This document shows positions 8,032 through 16,388 of a stretch of 32,027 nucleotides of DNA, in pieces. Made by a program: the position numbers and the translations under genes. Source of the DNA: Candidatus Tityobacter terrigena (lineage in GTDB: Bacteria; Vulcanimicrobiota; Vulcanimicrobiia; Vulcanimicrobiales; Vulcanimicrobiaceae); the NCBI GenBank assembly GCA_003156715.1, contig PMHO01000039.1, positions 4,459 through 36,485 on the forward strand, given 5' to 3'. The notes beneath the pieces are model-generated. The model had not been told where the DNA came from and did not search any database. It worked only from the letters and a program-made list of their open reading frames with translations. How positions within the stretch are numbered: position 1 is the first letter of the stretch; each line of letters opens with the position of its first letter.

Positions 8032-8079
8032 AGCATATTGTGCCAAGAAGTCAAGGCCTCGGCCTGGAAAACAGCCGGC

Positions 8080-9423
8080 GTGGAGGAGCGGGAGCTTTTT
8101 TCGGGGGCGCAGTCGCTCCGCGTCCAGGGCGAGCGCCGGGCCTTCTGGGTGTCGCTTGCCATGGCGCCCGTGACCATCGGCCTCATCGGCCTGCTCTTCC
8201 ATAGCGTCACCGTCTCCGAATTCGCATTGCTGATCGTCGGCGGGATGGCATTCGTCTCGATCTCGCGCGGCCGTCTGCTCGGTTCGAGCGTCCGCATCGA
8301 CGCGCGCCAGTTTCCGGAAGTGCACGTGCTGGTGGGCCAGGCCGCGTCGCGGCTCGGCATACCCGCCCCCCACATCTTTCTGCGCGACGACGTCTTCGTA
8401 CCGATCGCCGCGGTCGGTATCGGCGAACCGTATGCGCTCGTCATCTCAAGCCAGTATCTGGAGCACTTACGCGAGGGGGAGCTGTCCTTTTTGATCGCGC
8501 GCGAGCTCGCGCACATTGCGTCGGGTCATACGCGGCTGACCTCGCTGCTCAGCGCCTCGGGGCGCGAAAACCCGGCCGTCGCGCTCGTGTTTGGTTCGTG
8601 GTTGCGGCGCACGGAGTTCACCGCCGATCGCGTCGGCCTGGTGTGCACGAATTCGCTCGACGACGCAATCCGCGCGATCTCAATCACGACTTTTCATGCT
8701 GTCGGGCGGCGCGTCGACATGCGCGTCCTGGCCGAGCAGAAGCGGGAGCTCGAAGCGCAGCCGGCGCTGCGGATGGGGGAATGGATCGCCGGAATGCCCT
8801 ACGCCACCAACCGCATCGACGCCCTCTTCGCCTTCCATCGCAGCCCGCTCGCGCAGCACTGGCGGGACGTGCTCGATGCGCCGCGCCCGCAGGTCTCGTA
8901 CGACCTCGCGAGCGTGCCGGAGCACGTCACGAAGCCGTACTTGGCACCGCGCCTGCGACGGCTGGCGGCAATCGGGATCGATGCAACGGTCGTCAGCGCG
9001 ATCGTCCAAAGTCCCGTCGGCATGAGCGTCACCAACTCCGCGAAAGTCCACGAGGTGAATCCGAGCGACCTGCCCGACTTCTTGAAGCCGTTGTGGCCGC
9101 TGGCCCACACGATGGGACATTTTTCATTCGACCCAGGCGCATCGTTCGCAATGCTGGCTTTCTTCGCGTATTCGGCAGTGCTGGTCGCGCTCAGCGGACA
9201 AACGCTCGGAATGATGATCATGGAGCTGCGCGTCGTCACCACGCGCTTCTCGCAGCCGGGCATCTTTCGCGTTCTGTGGCGTTACGCGTTGGCGCTCGTG
9301 AGCCTGACGACGACGATTTATTTCTTCGGTGCGTTCTTCCGCGTCCAGCCGCACGACCGGCTCTCGGGAACGCGCCTAGTTCGCGGGCGTACCGCCCGCG
9401 CTAAGGAGGCTCTCACCGCATGA
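8080..9423 (+). CDS. Degenerate M48 (HtpX-like) metallopeptidase fused to an RDD membrane domain
   Basis: About 447 residues. Residues 1-60 include a membrane hairpin, and 60-230 resemble the M48 peptidase core. The zinc motif HExxH is altered to RELAH at 141-145, so the first zinc ligand is Arg. The second His (H145), the following GH and the distal Glu179 in EFTAD are kept. From about 285 (APRLRRLAAIGID) to the end lies an RDD domain with GQTLGMMIMELRVV and further membrane helices. Loss of the first His suggests no protease activity, or an altered one. The GTG at 8080 was chosen because a TTG at 8038 touches the operator and would precede the likely transcript start. Its stop overlaps the next gene (ATGA). 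Confidence 0.75.
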   Translation: MEERELFSGAQSLRVQGERRAFWVSLAMAPVTIGLIGLLFHSVTVSEFALLIVGGMAFVSISRGRLLGSSVRIDARQFPEVHVLVGQAASRLGIPAPHIFLRDDVFVPIAAVGIGEPYALVISSQYLEHLREGELSFLIARELAHIASGHTRLTSLLSASGRENPAVALVFGSWLRRTEFTADRVGLVCTNSLDDAIRAISITTFHAVGRRVDMRVLAEQKRELEAQPALRMGEWIAGMPYATNRIDALFAFHRSPLAQHWRDVLDAPRPQVSYDLASVPEHVTKPYLAPRLRRLAAIGIDATVVSAIVQSPVGMSVTNSAKVHEVNPSDLPDFLKPLWPLAHTMGHFSFDPGASFAMLAFFAYSAVLVALSGQTLGMMIMELRVVTTRFSQPGIFRVLWRYALALVSLTTTIYFFGAFFRVQPHDRLSGTRLVRGRTARAKEALTA

Positions 9424-10391
9424 ACGCGATCGTCGTCGAACGGCTGGGCGGGCCCGATGTTCTTCGCCTAAAGGAGATTCCAGAACCGCAGCCGGGACCC
9501 AACGAGGCGTTGGTTCGTACCGAGGCGATCGGCATCAACTACATCGACGTCTACTATCGCAGCGGCCACTATAAGGCGCCGCACATGCCCTTCGTGCCGG
9601 GGATGGAGGCGTGTGGAACCATCGAGGCAGTTGGTGAAAATGTCACCGCACTGCGCCCCGGTCAGCGCGTCGCATACGCGTCAGCGTTAGGAAGTTACGC
9701 CGAGTTCGTAGCCGTGCCGGTAGCCAAACTCGTGGTCGTGCCGGACGGCGTCAGCCCTCGCCAGGCCGCCGCGTTGCTGCTCCAGGGCATGACGGCGCAT
9801 TATCTCGCGAACAGCACCTTTGCGCTCAAGAAGGGCGACGTCGCCCTCGTTCACGCCGGTGCCGGGGGCGTCGGACTTCTTTTGACGCAGTTGGCGAAAG
9901 CCAAAGGAGCCACCGTCATCACGACCGTCTCGACCGAACGAAAGGCCGAGCTCTCGCGCGGTGCGGGTGCCGATCACGTGATCAAGTACACCGAAGCCGA
10001 CTTCGCCGCAGAGGTGGGCCGCATCACGGACGGCCGGGGGGCCGATGTGGTATACGATTCGGTCGGCAAAACGACGTACGAGAAAAGCATCGACTCGCTG
10101 CGGCCGCGCGGCATGTTCGTGCTCTTCGGCGCGTCGAGCGGTCCCGTGCCGCCGATCGATCTCCAGTACCTTTCCGGGAAAGGGTCGCTCTTTGCCACGC
10201 GTCCGACGCTCGTGCACTACACGTCGACGCCCGATGAGATCGCGTGGCGGGCCGGCGACCTGTTCTCGATGGTGGAGAGCGGCACTTTGCGAACGCTGAT
10301 CGAATACGAGTATCCTCTCGCCGAGGCCGCGCGCGCGCATGCCGACCTCGAGTCGCGCAAGACCGTCGGAAAACTGCTGCTCCTGCCGTAG
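9420..10391 (+). CDS. NADPH:quinone oxidoreductase (zinc-free MDR family)
   Basis: A 323-residue medium-chain dehydrogenase/reductase of the quinone oxidoreductase group, which reduces quinones or enones with NADPH. It opens MNAIVVERLGGPDVLRLKEI and has the family segment INYIDVYYRSGHY. The dinucleotide-binding motif is AGAGGVGLLLTQLAKAKGA around residues 146-164, and a conserved GADHVI precedes YDSVG. The zinc ligands of alcohol dehydrogenases are absent. Length matches QorA-like enzymes (about 325). The ATG overlaps the stop of the M48-RDD gene by four bases, so the two are co-translated. No signal peptide, so it is cytoplasmic. Confidence 0.93.
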   Translation: MNAIVVERLGGPDVLRLKEIPEPQPGPNEALVRTEAIGINYIDVYYRSGHYKAPHMPFVPGMEACGTIEAVGENVTALRPGQRVAYASALGSYAEFVAVPVAKLVVVPDGVSPRQAAALLLQGMTAHYLANSTFALKKGDVALVHAGAGGVGLLLTQLAKAKGATVITTVSTERKAELSRGAGADHVIKYTEADFAAEVGRITDGRGADVVYDSVGKTTYEKSIDSLRPRGMFVLFGASSGPVPPIDLQYLSGKGSLFATRPTLVHYTSTPDEIAWRAGDLFSMVESGTLRTLIEYEYPLAEAARAHADLESRKTVGKLLLLP

Positions 10392-10449
10392 CGCATCGAA
10401 CCACCTAGCCGAATCGGTGATGCGATGCCGCGCGGCGCCGTGCATACTC

Positions 10450-11376
10450 ATGAGCATGTTCACCGATTCAAGCGCCCTTGCCGCGCTCTCTAGCGAACTT
10501 GCCAACGCCGTCGAGCGCCTAGCGCCGTCGATCGTCTACGTCGATTCGGATCCGCGACGCGATGCCAGCGGCATCGCCCTCTCCGAGCACGCGGTCGTTA
10601 CGACCGAGCACACCATCGACCGCGAAGACGAGATCGTCATTCGGCTCGGTGGTGAAGCGACGGCACGCGCTACGCTCGTCGGACGCGATCCGACGACGGA
10701 TTTGGCTCTGCTGCACACCGACGCATCGCTGGTTCCGGTGCCGCGGGCTGCGCTCGATGCGCTCAAGGTTGGGCACATCGTACTGGCGCTGGCGCGCGAT
10801 GAAGATGGTGAAGCGGCGGCCAGCATGGGTGTCCTCAGTTCCCTTGACGGTCCTTGGCGCACGTGGCGCGGCGGCGATGTCGACCGCTTCATTCGGCCGG
10901 ATCTCAACCTGTATTCGGGCTTTTCGGGAGGAGCGCTCGCCGACGCGCACGGCGCGGTCATCGGCGTCAACACGTGGGGCCTTTCACGGCGTACGCCGCT
11001 GACGGTTCCGCTCTCGACCGTCGTGCGCGTCGCCGAACAACTCGAAGCGGGCGGCCGGATCAAGCGCGGGTACCTGGGCGTGGCGATGCAGGCCGTGCGC
11101 CTGCCGCAACGGCTGCGCAGCGAGCTCGGCATCGAGCAAGAGTCGGCAGTCATCGTCGTCGACGTCGCTCCGGAAGGGCCGGCCGAGCGGGCCGGCGCGT
11201 TGATCGGCGACGTTCTGCTGGCCCTGGGCGGGCGCGCGCTGGAAGATTCGGACGACGTTGCGCGCGCGCTCGGCAGTGAGACCGTCGGGACAAAGCAGCG
11301 CCTCGACGTGCTGCGTGCCGGCCGCCGCCAAACGCTTGAGGTGCTCGTTGGCGAGCGTTCGCGCAATGGCGAGTGA
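10450..11376 (+). CDS. HtrA-like serine protease with PDZ domain, no signal peptide
   Basis: A 308-residue trypsin-fold protease (S1C). The catalytic triad is visible as His54 (VVTTEHTID), Asp84 (DPTTDLALL) and Ser159 (GFSGGAL). A single PDZ domain follows from about 205 to 305 (RGYLGVAMQ, APEGPAERAGALIGDVLLALGG). Typical HtrA/DegP proteins have a signal peptide or membrane anchor; here the start MSMFTDSSALAAL has neither, so the product is predicted cytoplasmic. In-frame ATGs exist upstream (10339, 10420) but would add Cys/Arg-rich sequence overlapping the previous gene. The gene ends 11 bases inside a second, PDZ-less protease gene, forming a tandem pair. Confidence 0.85.
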   Translation: MSMFTDSSALAALSSELANAVERLAPSIVYVDSDPRRDASGIALSEHAVVTTEHTIDREDEIVIRLGGEATARATLVGRDPTTDLALLHTDASLVPVPRAALDALKVGHIVLALARDEDGEAAASMGVLSSLDGPWRTWRGGDVDRFIRPDLNLYSGFSGGALADAHGAVIGVNTWGLSRRTPLTVPLSTVVRVAEQLEAGGRIKRGYLGVAMQAVRLPQRLRSELGIEQESAVIVVDVAPEGPAERAGALIGDVLLALGGRALEDSDDVARALGSETVGTKQRLDVLRAGRRQTLEVLVGERSRNGE

Positions 11377-11941
11377 CGTCGACGCAGATCTTGCGGCGCT
11401 AGCCGAGCGCATGCGCGCCTGGACCGTGCGCATCCATGAAGCCCGCGGCCGCTCGATGGGTTCGGGCGTCATTTGGACGGACGACGGGCTCGTCGTCACC
11501 AACGCTCACGTGGTGCGCGGCGCCAGGACGACCGTCGAATTCCCGAACGGCCGTTTCGAACGAGCGGCGCTGATCGCGCGGGACCCCGACTGCGACCTCG
11601 CGCTGCTGCGCTTGGCGAGCGAGCTGGAAGCGACGCCGGTCGTGACGCGGTCCGCTGCGCAGCTCCGGGCGGGCGAGCTTGTCGCCGCGGTCGGCAACCC
11701 GCTCGGCTTGAGCGGCGCGTTGACCCTTGGCACGGTGCAGCGCGTCAACGCCAAGTGGGTTATAGCGGATGTGCGCCTTGCACCAGGCAACTCCGGCGGA
11801 CCGCTTGTCGACACGAGCGGTCGCATCGTGGGCATCAACAGTATGATCGCGCGCGGACTGGCGCTGGCGGTCCCGGCCGATCGCGTCGTTGCGTTCTTGC
11901 GGGCGCACGCGGGCGAGAAGCGAGCGCAACCCGCGGCGTGA
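11366..11941 (+). CDS. HtrA-like serine protease without PDZ domain
   Basis: A 191-residue S1C protease core with triad His48 (VVTNAHVV), Asp77 (DPDCDLALL) and Ser143 (GNSGGPL), plus the oxyanion-loop Gly residues. It contains the protease domain only: no PDZ and no signal peptide. It overlaps the end of the preceding PDZ-containing homologue by 11 bases and the start of a LuxR-type regulator by four bases (GTGA). The sequences are clearly different, so this is not a recent duplication. The pair could form mixed complexes, the second depending on the first for PDZ regulation; that is inference. The ATG at 11366 gives MASDVDADLAALAERM. Confidence 0.85.
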   Translation: MASDVDADLAALAERMRAWTVRIHEARGRSMGSGVIWTDDGLVVTNAHVVRGARTTVEFPNGRFERAALIARDPDCDLALLRLASELEATPVVTRSAAQLRAGELVAAVGNPLGLSGALTLGTVQRVNAKWVIADVRLAPGNSGGPLVDTSGRIVGINSMIARGLALAVPADRVVAFLRAHAGEKRAQPAA

Positions 11942-12534
11942 TTCGTGCGCTCGTCAGTGCGCGCTCGCCTTTGGTGCGGCGCGGCTTGGCCGGCGCCTTG
12001 CGTGGCGACGAGCGGATCGCCGTGGTGGGTGAGACGGCTCCGGCCGAGCTTTCGGATGCCGTCGCCGCGTTCGCTCCCGACGTCCTCGTGGAGGAGCGGA
12101 ACTCGGTCGCCGATGGATTCGCGCTGCCCTCCGTCGTGCTGAGCGAAGATGCGCGCCGCGCCTGGCTCGAGGTCGCCGACGCCGCCGGCGAGCGTGGACC
12201 ACTTGCAATCCTCGCGCGCGAAGCTTCCCCTGAGGAAATCGTCGCTGCCGTCGTCGCCGTCAGTGCCGGCCTCGTTGCGGTGCAGCCGCGCACGCTTGCA
12301 TTTTCACGTGCCCTGGCCGATCCGATCGAGCGCAACGAACCGCTCTCACCCCGCGAACGCGGCGTCTTAGCCGAAATGGCGCGTGGCTCGCCCAACAAAG
12401 AGATCGCCGCGCGGCTCGGGATTTCCGAGCATACGGTCAAGTTTCACGTCGGCTCGATCTTCGCCAAGCTCGGCGTCTCCAGCCGCACCGAAGCCGTCAC
12501 GCAAGGCATGCGCCTGGGACTCGTCATGTTGTAG
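11938..12534 (+). CDS. LuxR/NarL-type regulator with a degenerate receiver domain
   Basis: A 198-residue protein laid out like a NarL/FixJ response regulator. The receiver fold is recognisable (IRALVSARSPLVRRGL, then VVGE and PDVLVEE), but the acidic pair that normally binds Mg is Ala8-Arg9 and the phosphoacceptor Asp is Glu53. The conserved Lys also seems absent. The C-terminal LuxR helix-turn-helix is intact (LSPRERGVLAEMARG, NKEIAARLGISEHTVKFHV, IFAKLGVSSRTEAV). It probably binds DNA without phosphorylation. No sensor kinase is nearby. The GTG start at 11938 overlaps the protease stop, tying it to the two HtrA-like genes and suggesting a shared regulatory circuit. Confidence 0.85.
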   Translation: MIRALVSARSPLVRRGLAGALRGDERIAVVGETAPAELSDAVAAFAPDVLVEERNSVADGFALPSVVLSEDARRAWLEVADAAGERGPLAILAREASPEEIVAAVVAVSAGLVAVQPRTLAFSRALADPIERNEPLSPRERGVLAEMARGSPNKEIAARLGISEHTVKFHVGSIFAKLGVSSRTEAVTQGMRLGLVML

Positions 12535-12603
12535 CACAGAACAGTTCGGTGATTCACGAGCTTGCCGCAGCTGACGAGCGTGTGATAGCGTCCCTGTGGA
12601 GAA

Positions 12604-13140
12604 ATGGCTGCTTCAGAGATCGTTCTACCGATCACCGAACCGGAAACCGAATGGGTCCGTGGCCGGCCGCTGCAAAAAGTGAGCCCGACCCGCAGTCACT
12701 CGCTTCTTCAGGGCCGGTTTACGACCGCACTAGCGGCGTGGGCCGGGGACCGCGGAGAGGTTGGTCCGGAGTGGCGCTTTCGCGTGGCGCCGCCGGGAGG
12801 GACAATTCGTCCGCTCGTGCCGGACATCGCCTACGTCGCCGTTGAGCGGCTGCGGGGCCTAACGGGCCACGCTCTGGAGGTCCCGCAGCTTGCACCCGAC
12901 GTCGCCGTCGAGATTCTCTCGCCCGACGACCGGCGCCCCGACGTCGACGATAAGATCGCGACGTATCTCGCGTCGGGTTCGGCGCTCGTGATCGTCATCG
13001 ACTCGCAACGTCGGCAGGTGGAGCTGCACGACTGCGAGGGCACCGCCGTCCAGGACGCCGGAATGCTCGTGCATCCTGCCGTGCCCGGCTTCGCAATCTC
13101 GATTCAAGAGATGTTCCGGGCGATCGACCCCCCGCGCTAA
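12604..13140 (+). CDS. Uma2-family (DUF820) restriction-endonuclease-like protein
   Basis: A 178-residue protein of the Uma2 family, a PD-(D/E)XK nuclease-fold group abundant in cyanobacteria and other environmental bacteria and of unknown biological role. The core LAPDVAVEILSPDD, then VDDKIATYLASG and ALVIVIDSQRRQVELHD, holds the expected acidic residues, including Asp and Glu of the nuclease fold. An upstream VPDIAYV element matches the family. A GGAG lies close before the ATG at 12604. It stands alone ahead of the SOS-controlled imuA, with which it shares orientation but not an obvious promoter. Confidence 0.85.
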   Translation: MAASEIVLPITEPETEWVRGRPLQKVSPTRSHSLLQGRFTTALAAWAGDRGEVGPEWRFRVAPPGGTIRPLVPDIAYVAVERLRGLTGHALEVPQLAPDVAVEILSPDDRRPDVDDKIATYLASGSALVIVIDSQRRQVELHDCEGTAVQDAGMLVHPAVPGFAISIQEMFRAIDPPR

Positions 13141-13158
13141 GCTCTCGTGGGCGGCCGC

Positions 13159-13187
13159 TTGACATCGAACATGTGTTCGATTAGCAT
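13159..13187 (+). promoter_or_regulatory. SOS promoter of imuA: LexA box between -35 and -10
   Basis: TTGACA at 13159-13164 and TAGCAT at 13182-13187 are 17 bases apart. The spacer is filled by the near-palindrome ATCGAACATGTGTTCGAT (13164-13181), whose core CGAACATGTGTTCG is the Gram-positive/mycobacterial-type SOS box. Only nine bases separate the -10 from the imuA ATG, so the transcript is probably leaderless. dnaE2 has the same arrangement. Confidence 0.88.
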
Positions 13188-13196
13188 GGTTCTCCC

Positions 13197-14012
13197 ATGT
13201 TGTCGCGGGTTCCGGATTTGTCCCCCGAGCGGCGGCGCGAAACGCTGGCGGACCTGCGCGCGAGCCTCTCGGCAGGGCACCCCGGGGCCACGCCTGAGGC
13301 CTTTACCCCCGCAAGCGAACGACTCGTCCGGAGCGGCCTCAGCGAGCTGGACAACGCGCTCGGCGGGGGTTTTCCGCGCGGGGTCATCGTCACGCTTGAA
13401 GGGCCGCAGGGTTCCGGGCGCTCGAGCGTGTTGGGGCGGTTGCTTGCGACGGCTACGGCCGGGGGTGGCCTAGCTGCACTGATTGAGGCCCCGGCGGGGC
13501 CGGACGGTGCGCTCTATCCGCCCTCACTCGCAGCGGCGGGGGTCGACCTTGCGCGACTCCTAGTCGTTCCGGTCTGCGATACGCCGGGCGTGGCCCGCGC
13601 CGTCGATGTCGTGCTGCGGGCGGCGGCGTTCGGCGTGATAGCAATCCCCGCGGTTGCGCTCCCGGCGACGGCATGGACGCGCTTGGCCGGCCTCACGCAC
13701 CGCACGGGCGCCCTGCTGATCGCGCTCGGCGAAACCGCCTCCGACGAGCTGCGTTATTTCGCCTCGGTGCGCGTTCGTCTGCAACCGCAACGCGTTCGCT
13801 GGGCTGGTGGTTCGGGGCCGTTCTGCGCGCTCGCCGAAAGCGACGTGACGGCCACGATCCTCAAGCATAAGCGCGCGGCACCAGGCAAGATCGCGCGCAT
13901 CGCGTGCACGACCTTCGAATGCGCGGGGCCGCCGCTCGTCGCACTGCGCGAACGCGTCCTCGACGCACCAAGCATGCAGCGCTTTGTTCGCAGAACGGTC
14001 GTGGCCGTTTGA
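13197..14012 (+). CDS. imuA: ImuA-like RecA-fold mutasome protein
   Basis: A 271-residue RecA-like protein, first gene of an SOS-controlled pair. After an N-terminal helical part, the sequence SGLSELDNALGGGFPRG leads into a Walker A-like loop GPQGSGRSS (residues 69-77), in which the usual Lys is Arg75. The rest keeps the strand-helix pattern of ImuA/SulA-like RecA relatives. ImuA in Caulobacter and Pseudomonas relatives supports translesion synthesis together with ImuB and DnaE2, and is damage-inducible. Here the LexA box sits in the promoter and the next gene is imuB, 33 bases on. The name rests on fold, operon and regulation; sequence similarity to named ImuA proteins is weak. Confidence 0.75.
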   Translation: MLSRVPDLSPERRRETLADLRASLSAGHPGATPEAFTPASERLVRSGLSELDNALGGGFPRGVIVTLEGPQGSGRSSVLGRLLATATAGGGLAALIEAPAGPDGALYPPSLAAAGVDLARLLVVPVCDTPGVARAVDVVLRAAAFGVIAIPAVALPATAWTRLAGLTHRTGALLIALGETASDELRYFASVRVRLQPQRVRWAGGSGPFCALAESDVTATILKHKRAAPGKIARIACTTFECAGPPLVALRERVLDAPSMQRFVRRTVVAV

Positions 14013-14045
14013 CGCCCGCCGCGCATCCCAATTGACGCGCGCGCC

Positions 14046-15533
14046 ATGCCGATCGTTTGCGCGCTCGTTCCATCCTATAAAGTCGAGATTGCGCGGCATT
14101 TCGAACCGCGACTGCGCGCGCGGCCGCTGATCGTCGCCGATCGGCTCGAGCGCGGCCACGTAATCGCCGTGGATGACAAAGCCTTCTTGCGCGGCGCTCG
14201 CACCGGCATGACGCTCGTACAGGCGGGCGCGTGCGTGCCGCGAGCTGCAGTCGCCGTCGACGATCCGGGGCGTAACCGCGCCCTTTGGGAACGCATTCTC
14301 GACGCACTCGATGCCGCCTCACCGCTGGTCGAGGATGCGGCCGAAGGAACCGCGTTGCTCGAAATGCGCGGTATCCCAGGCAGCCACGAGCGCTGGCTTA
14401 CAAGCGTCCGCACGGCGCTGGCGAGTGACGGCGCCTTCGCCGGATTGACGTTTGCGCTCGCGCTGGCTGAGAATAAATTCGTCGCCCGCACTGCGGCTCG
14501 CGTGCGCGACGGCAGCATCGTACGACCAGGCGAAGAGCGTGCCTTCCTCGCACCGCTTTCGCTGTATGCGCTCGATCTCGACGAAAGGGTCGTCGAACGC
14601 TTGCGTCTGCTCGGTATCAAAACGCTCGGCGAACTTGCGTCACTTCCGCACGGTCCCTTCGTGCGCCGCTTCGGGCCTCCATCGGCGCGCTGGCACGCGT
14701 ACGCCGGCGGCGTCGACGACGAACCGGTCATCCCGCGTCCGCGCCGGCTCGTCATCGACGGTGCGCTGTACGGCGAAGGCACCGCCGAGCGCGAAGAACA
14801 GCTTCTCTTCGCGCTGCGCTCCTTGGTCGCGCGCGTCGCCGGCGACGTCGCATCGGCCGGCAAGCGCTGTGGTTTTTTACGGTTGCGAATCGAATGCGAG
14901 GATGGCGAACGGCTCGAGCTTCCAACGCTTTTGGCACAGGCGACGTCGCAAGCCGGCACGATGTTCGACTTGCTGCGCGCTAAGCTCGAAGGCATCACGC
15001 TTCGCTCGCCGGTCGTTGGATTGCTCCTCGGGGCCGAGCGCCTCGAGGAGGGCGGCACCGAGTTCTCGCTGTTCGCGGGCAACGATCCCGACCCCGATGT
15101 GGTCGCGATTGCCCTCGCCCGGCTTGAAGCGGCGCTCGGGCCACGGCACGCGCTGCGGGCAACGATCGTCCCCGGGCATCGTTACGAGACGCGCGTTGCC
15201 TACGAACCGTTCAGCACCCAGTCGCTTGCAAGCCCACACGTGCGGCCCGCTCCGCCGGCGCCGAAGGACGATGCCACGCTCGTGTACCGCATGCTCGAGC
15301 GACGCGCCGTCGAGGTGCTGCTCGCGCATGGGGTTCCGGCGGCGGTTGAGGGACGAACCGTCGTCGACGTCGCCGGGCCTTGGCGCATCGACGAAGGCTG
15401 GTGGAGCGAGGCGCTCGATGGCGTTGCGGCCGCCCACGCGAGCGATGCTTACGACGTCCTTTTACAAGACGGCGCGCTCTATCGCATCGTGTGCGAGCGC
15501 AAACGATGGTGGCTCGTCGGGGCCTTCGACTAG
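14046..15533 (+). CDS. imuB: ImuB-like non-catalytic Y-family polymerase
   Basis: A 495-residue Y-family (DinB/UmuC-like) protein. The N-terminus MPIVCALVPSYKVEIARHFEP replaces the usual metal-binding DxDxFFA, and the second acidic motif (normally SIDE) reads VEDAAEGTALLEM, so the polymerase site is dead, as in ImuB. Palm, fingers and little-finger regions follow, with LLGIKTLGELASLP as the helix-hairpin-helix around 195. The C-terminal tail ends YRIVCERKRWWLVGAFD, the characteristic ImuB ending. ImuB acts as a hub that links DnaE2 to the sliding clamp. It is probably co-transcribed with imuA from the LexA-controlled promoter. Confidence 0.85.
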   Translation: MPIVCALVPSYKVEIARHFEPRLRARPLIVADRLERGHVIAVDDKAFLRGARTGMTLVQAGACVPRAAVAVDDPGRNRALWERILDALDAASPLVEDAAEGTALLEMRGIPGSHERWLTSVRTALASDGAFAGLTFALALAENKFVARTAARVRDGSIVRPGEERAFLAPLSLYALDLDERVVERLRLLGIKTLGELASLPHGPFVRRFGPPSARWHAYAGGVDDEPVIPRPRRLVIDGALYGEGTAEREEQLLFALRSLVARVAGDVASAGKRCGFLRLRIECEDGERLELPTLLAQATSQAGTMFDLLRAKLEGITLRSPVVGLLLGAERLEEGGTEFSLFAGNDPDPDVVAIALARLEAALGPRHALRATIVPGHRYETRVAYEPFSTQSLASPHVRPAPPAPKDDATLVYRMLERRAVEVLLAHGVPAAVEGRTVVDVAGPWRIDEGWWSEALDGVAAAHASDAYDVLLQDGALYRIVCERKRWWLVGAFD

Positions 15534-15575
15534 CGGCAAGCAGTAAGCGCTCACGGGCTCCAAGAACGGGCTCGG

Positions 15576-16388
15576 ATGAACGCCACGGACCTCTTTCCGA
15601 AAAGTTTGTTCGCAGGCAAGACCGTCTTCGTGACCGGCGGCGGAAGCGGCATCAACTTAGGCATTGCGAAAAACTTCGCCGCGCTCGGGGCGAAGCTCGG
15701 CATCTGCGGGCGCTCTCAAGAGCGGCTCGACGGCGCGGCCGTCGAGCTTCGCGCGCTCGGCGCAACGGTCTTTACCGCGTCGCTCGACGTGCGCGATTAT
15801 CCCGCGCTCGAGGCCGCGCTCTCGCGCTGCAAGGCCGAGCTCGGAACGCTCGACGTGCTGGTCTGCGGCGCCGCCGGTAACTTTCCGGCGGCTGCCGAAA
15901 AGATGAGCGCGAACGCCTTCAAGGCGGTCGTCGACATCGATCTGCTCGGCTCGTACAATGCGAGCCGGGCCGCCTTTCCGCACTTGCGCGAGCAGGGCGG
16001 ATGCATCATCTTCATCTCGGCCGGCCAAGCCTTCACGCCCTACGCCAATCAGGCGCACGTCGGTGCGGCCAAAGCCGGCATCGACATGTTGATGAAAGAT
16101 CTCGCGGTCGAATGGGGCAAGCATGGCATCCGCTGCAATAGCATCGTGCCGGGACCGATCGAGAACACCGAGGGCTTTCGGCGTCTCGGGCGCGGGGCGC
16201 TTGGCGACAAACTGACCGAAACGATTCCGCTGCGGCGTTTCGGCAACGTCGACGACATCGGCGGCTGCGCGGTCTTCCTGGCTTCGCCGCTCGCCTCGTA
16301 CGTGACCGGCACCGTTTTGGTCGCCGACGGCGGCCAAAATCTGCTGGGGTCCGGCGTGTGGGCTAGCATCGCCGCCCAGACGACGTGA
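15576..16388 (+). CDS. SDR oxidoreductase, 2,4-dienoyl-CoA reductase (DECR2) type
   Basis: A 270-residue short-chain dehydrogenase. The cofactor motif is TGGGSGINLGIAKNFA around residues 20-35. The usual YxxxK is missing: the Lys region reads HVGAAKAGIDML, with Val where Tyr is expected. This is the pattern of peroxisomal-type 2,4-dienoyl-CoA reductases, as are LAVEWGKHGIRCNSIVPGPI and the following NTEGFRRLG. Such enzymes use NADPH to reduce dienoyl-CoA intermediates in breakdown of unsaturated fatty acids. The gene sits downstream of imuB with its own probable start at ATG 15576; its stop overlaps the next gene (GTGA). Confidence 0.88.
   Translation: MNATDLFPKSLFAGKTVFVTGGGSGINLGIAKNFAALGAKLGICGRSQERLDGAAVELRALGATVFTASLDVRDYPALEAALSRCKAELGTLDVLVCGAAGNFPAAAEKMSANAFKAVVDIDLLGSYNASRAAFPHLREQGGCIIFISAGQAFTPYANQAHVGAAKAGIDMLMKDLAVEWGKHGIRCNSIVPGPIENTEGFRRLGRGALGDKLTETIPLRRFGNVDDIGGCAVFLASPLASYVTGTVLVADGGQNLLGSGVWASIAAQTT

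Noticed and set aside
8038..8079. Upstream TTG start for the M48-RDD gene
   Set aside because: It lies seven bases after the operator palindrome, has no ribosome-binding site and would precede the likely transcript start.
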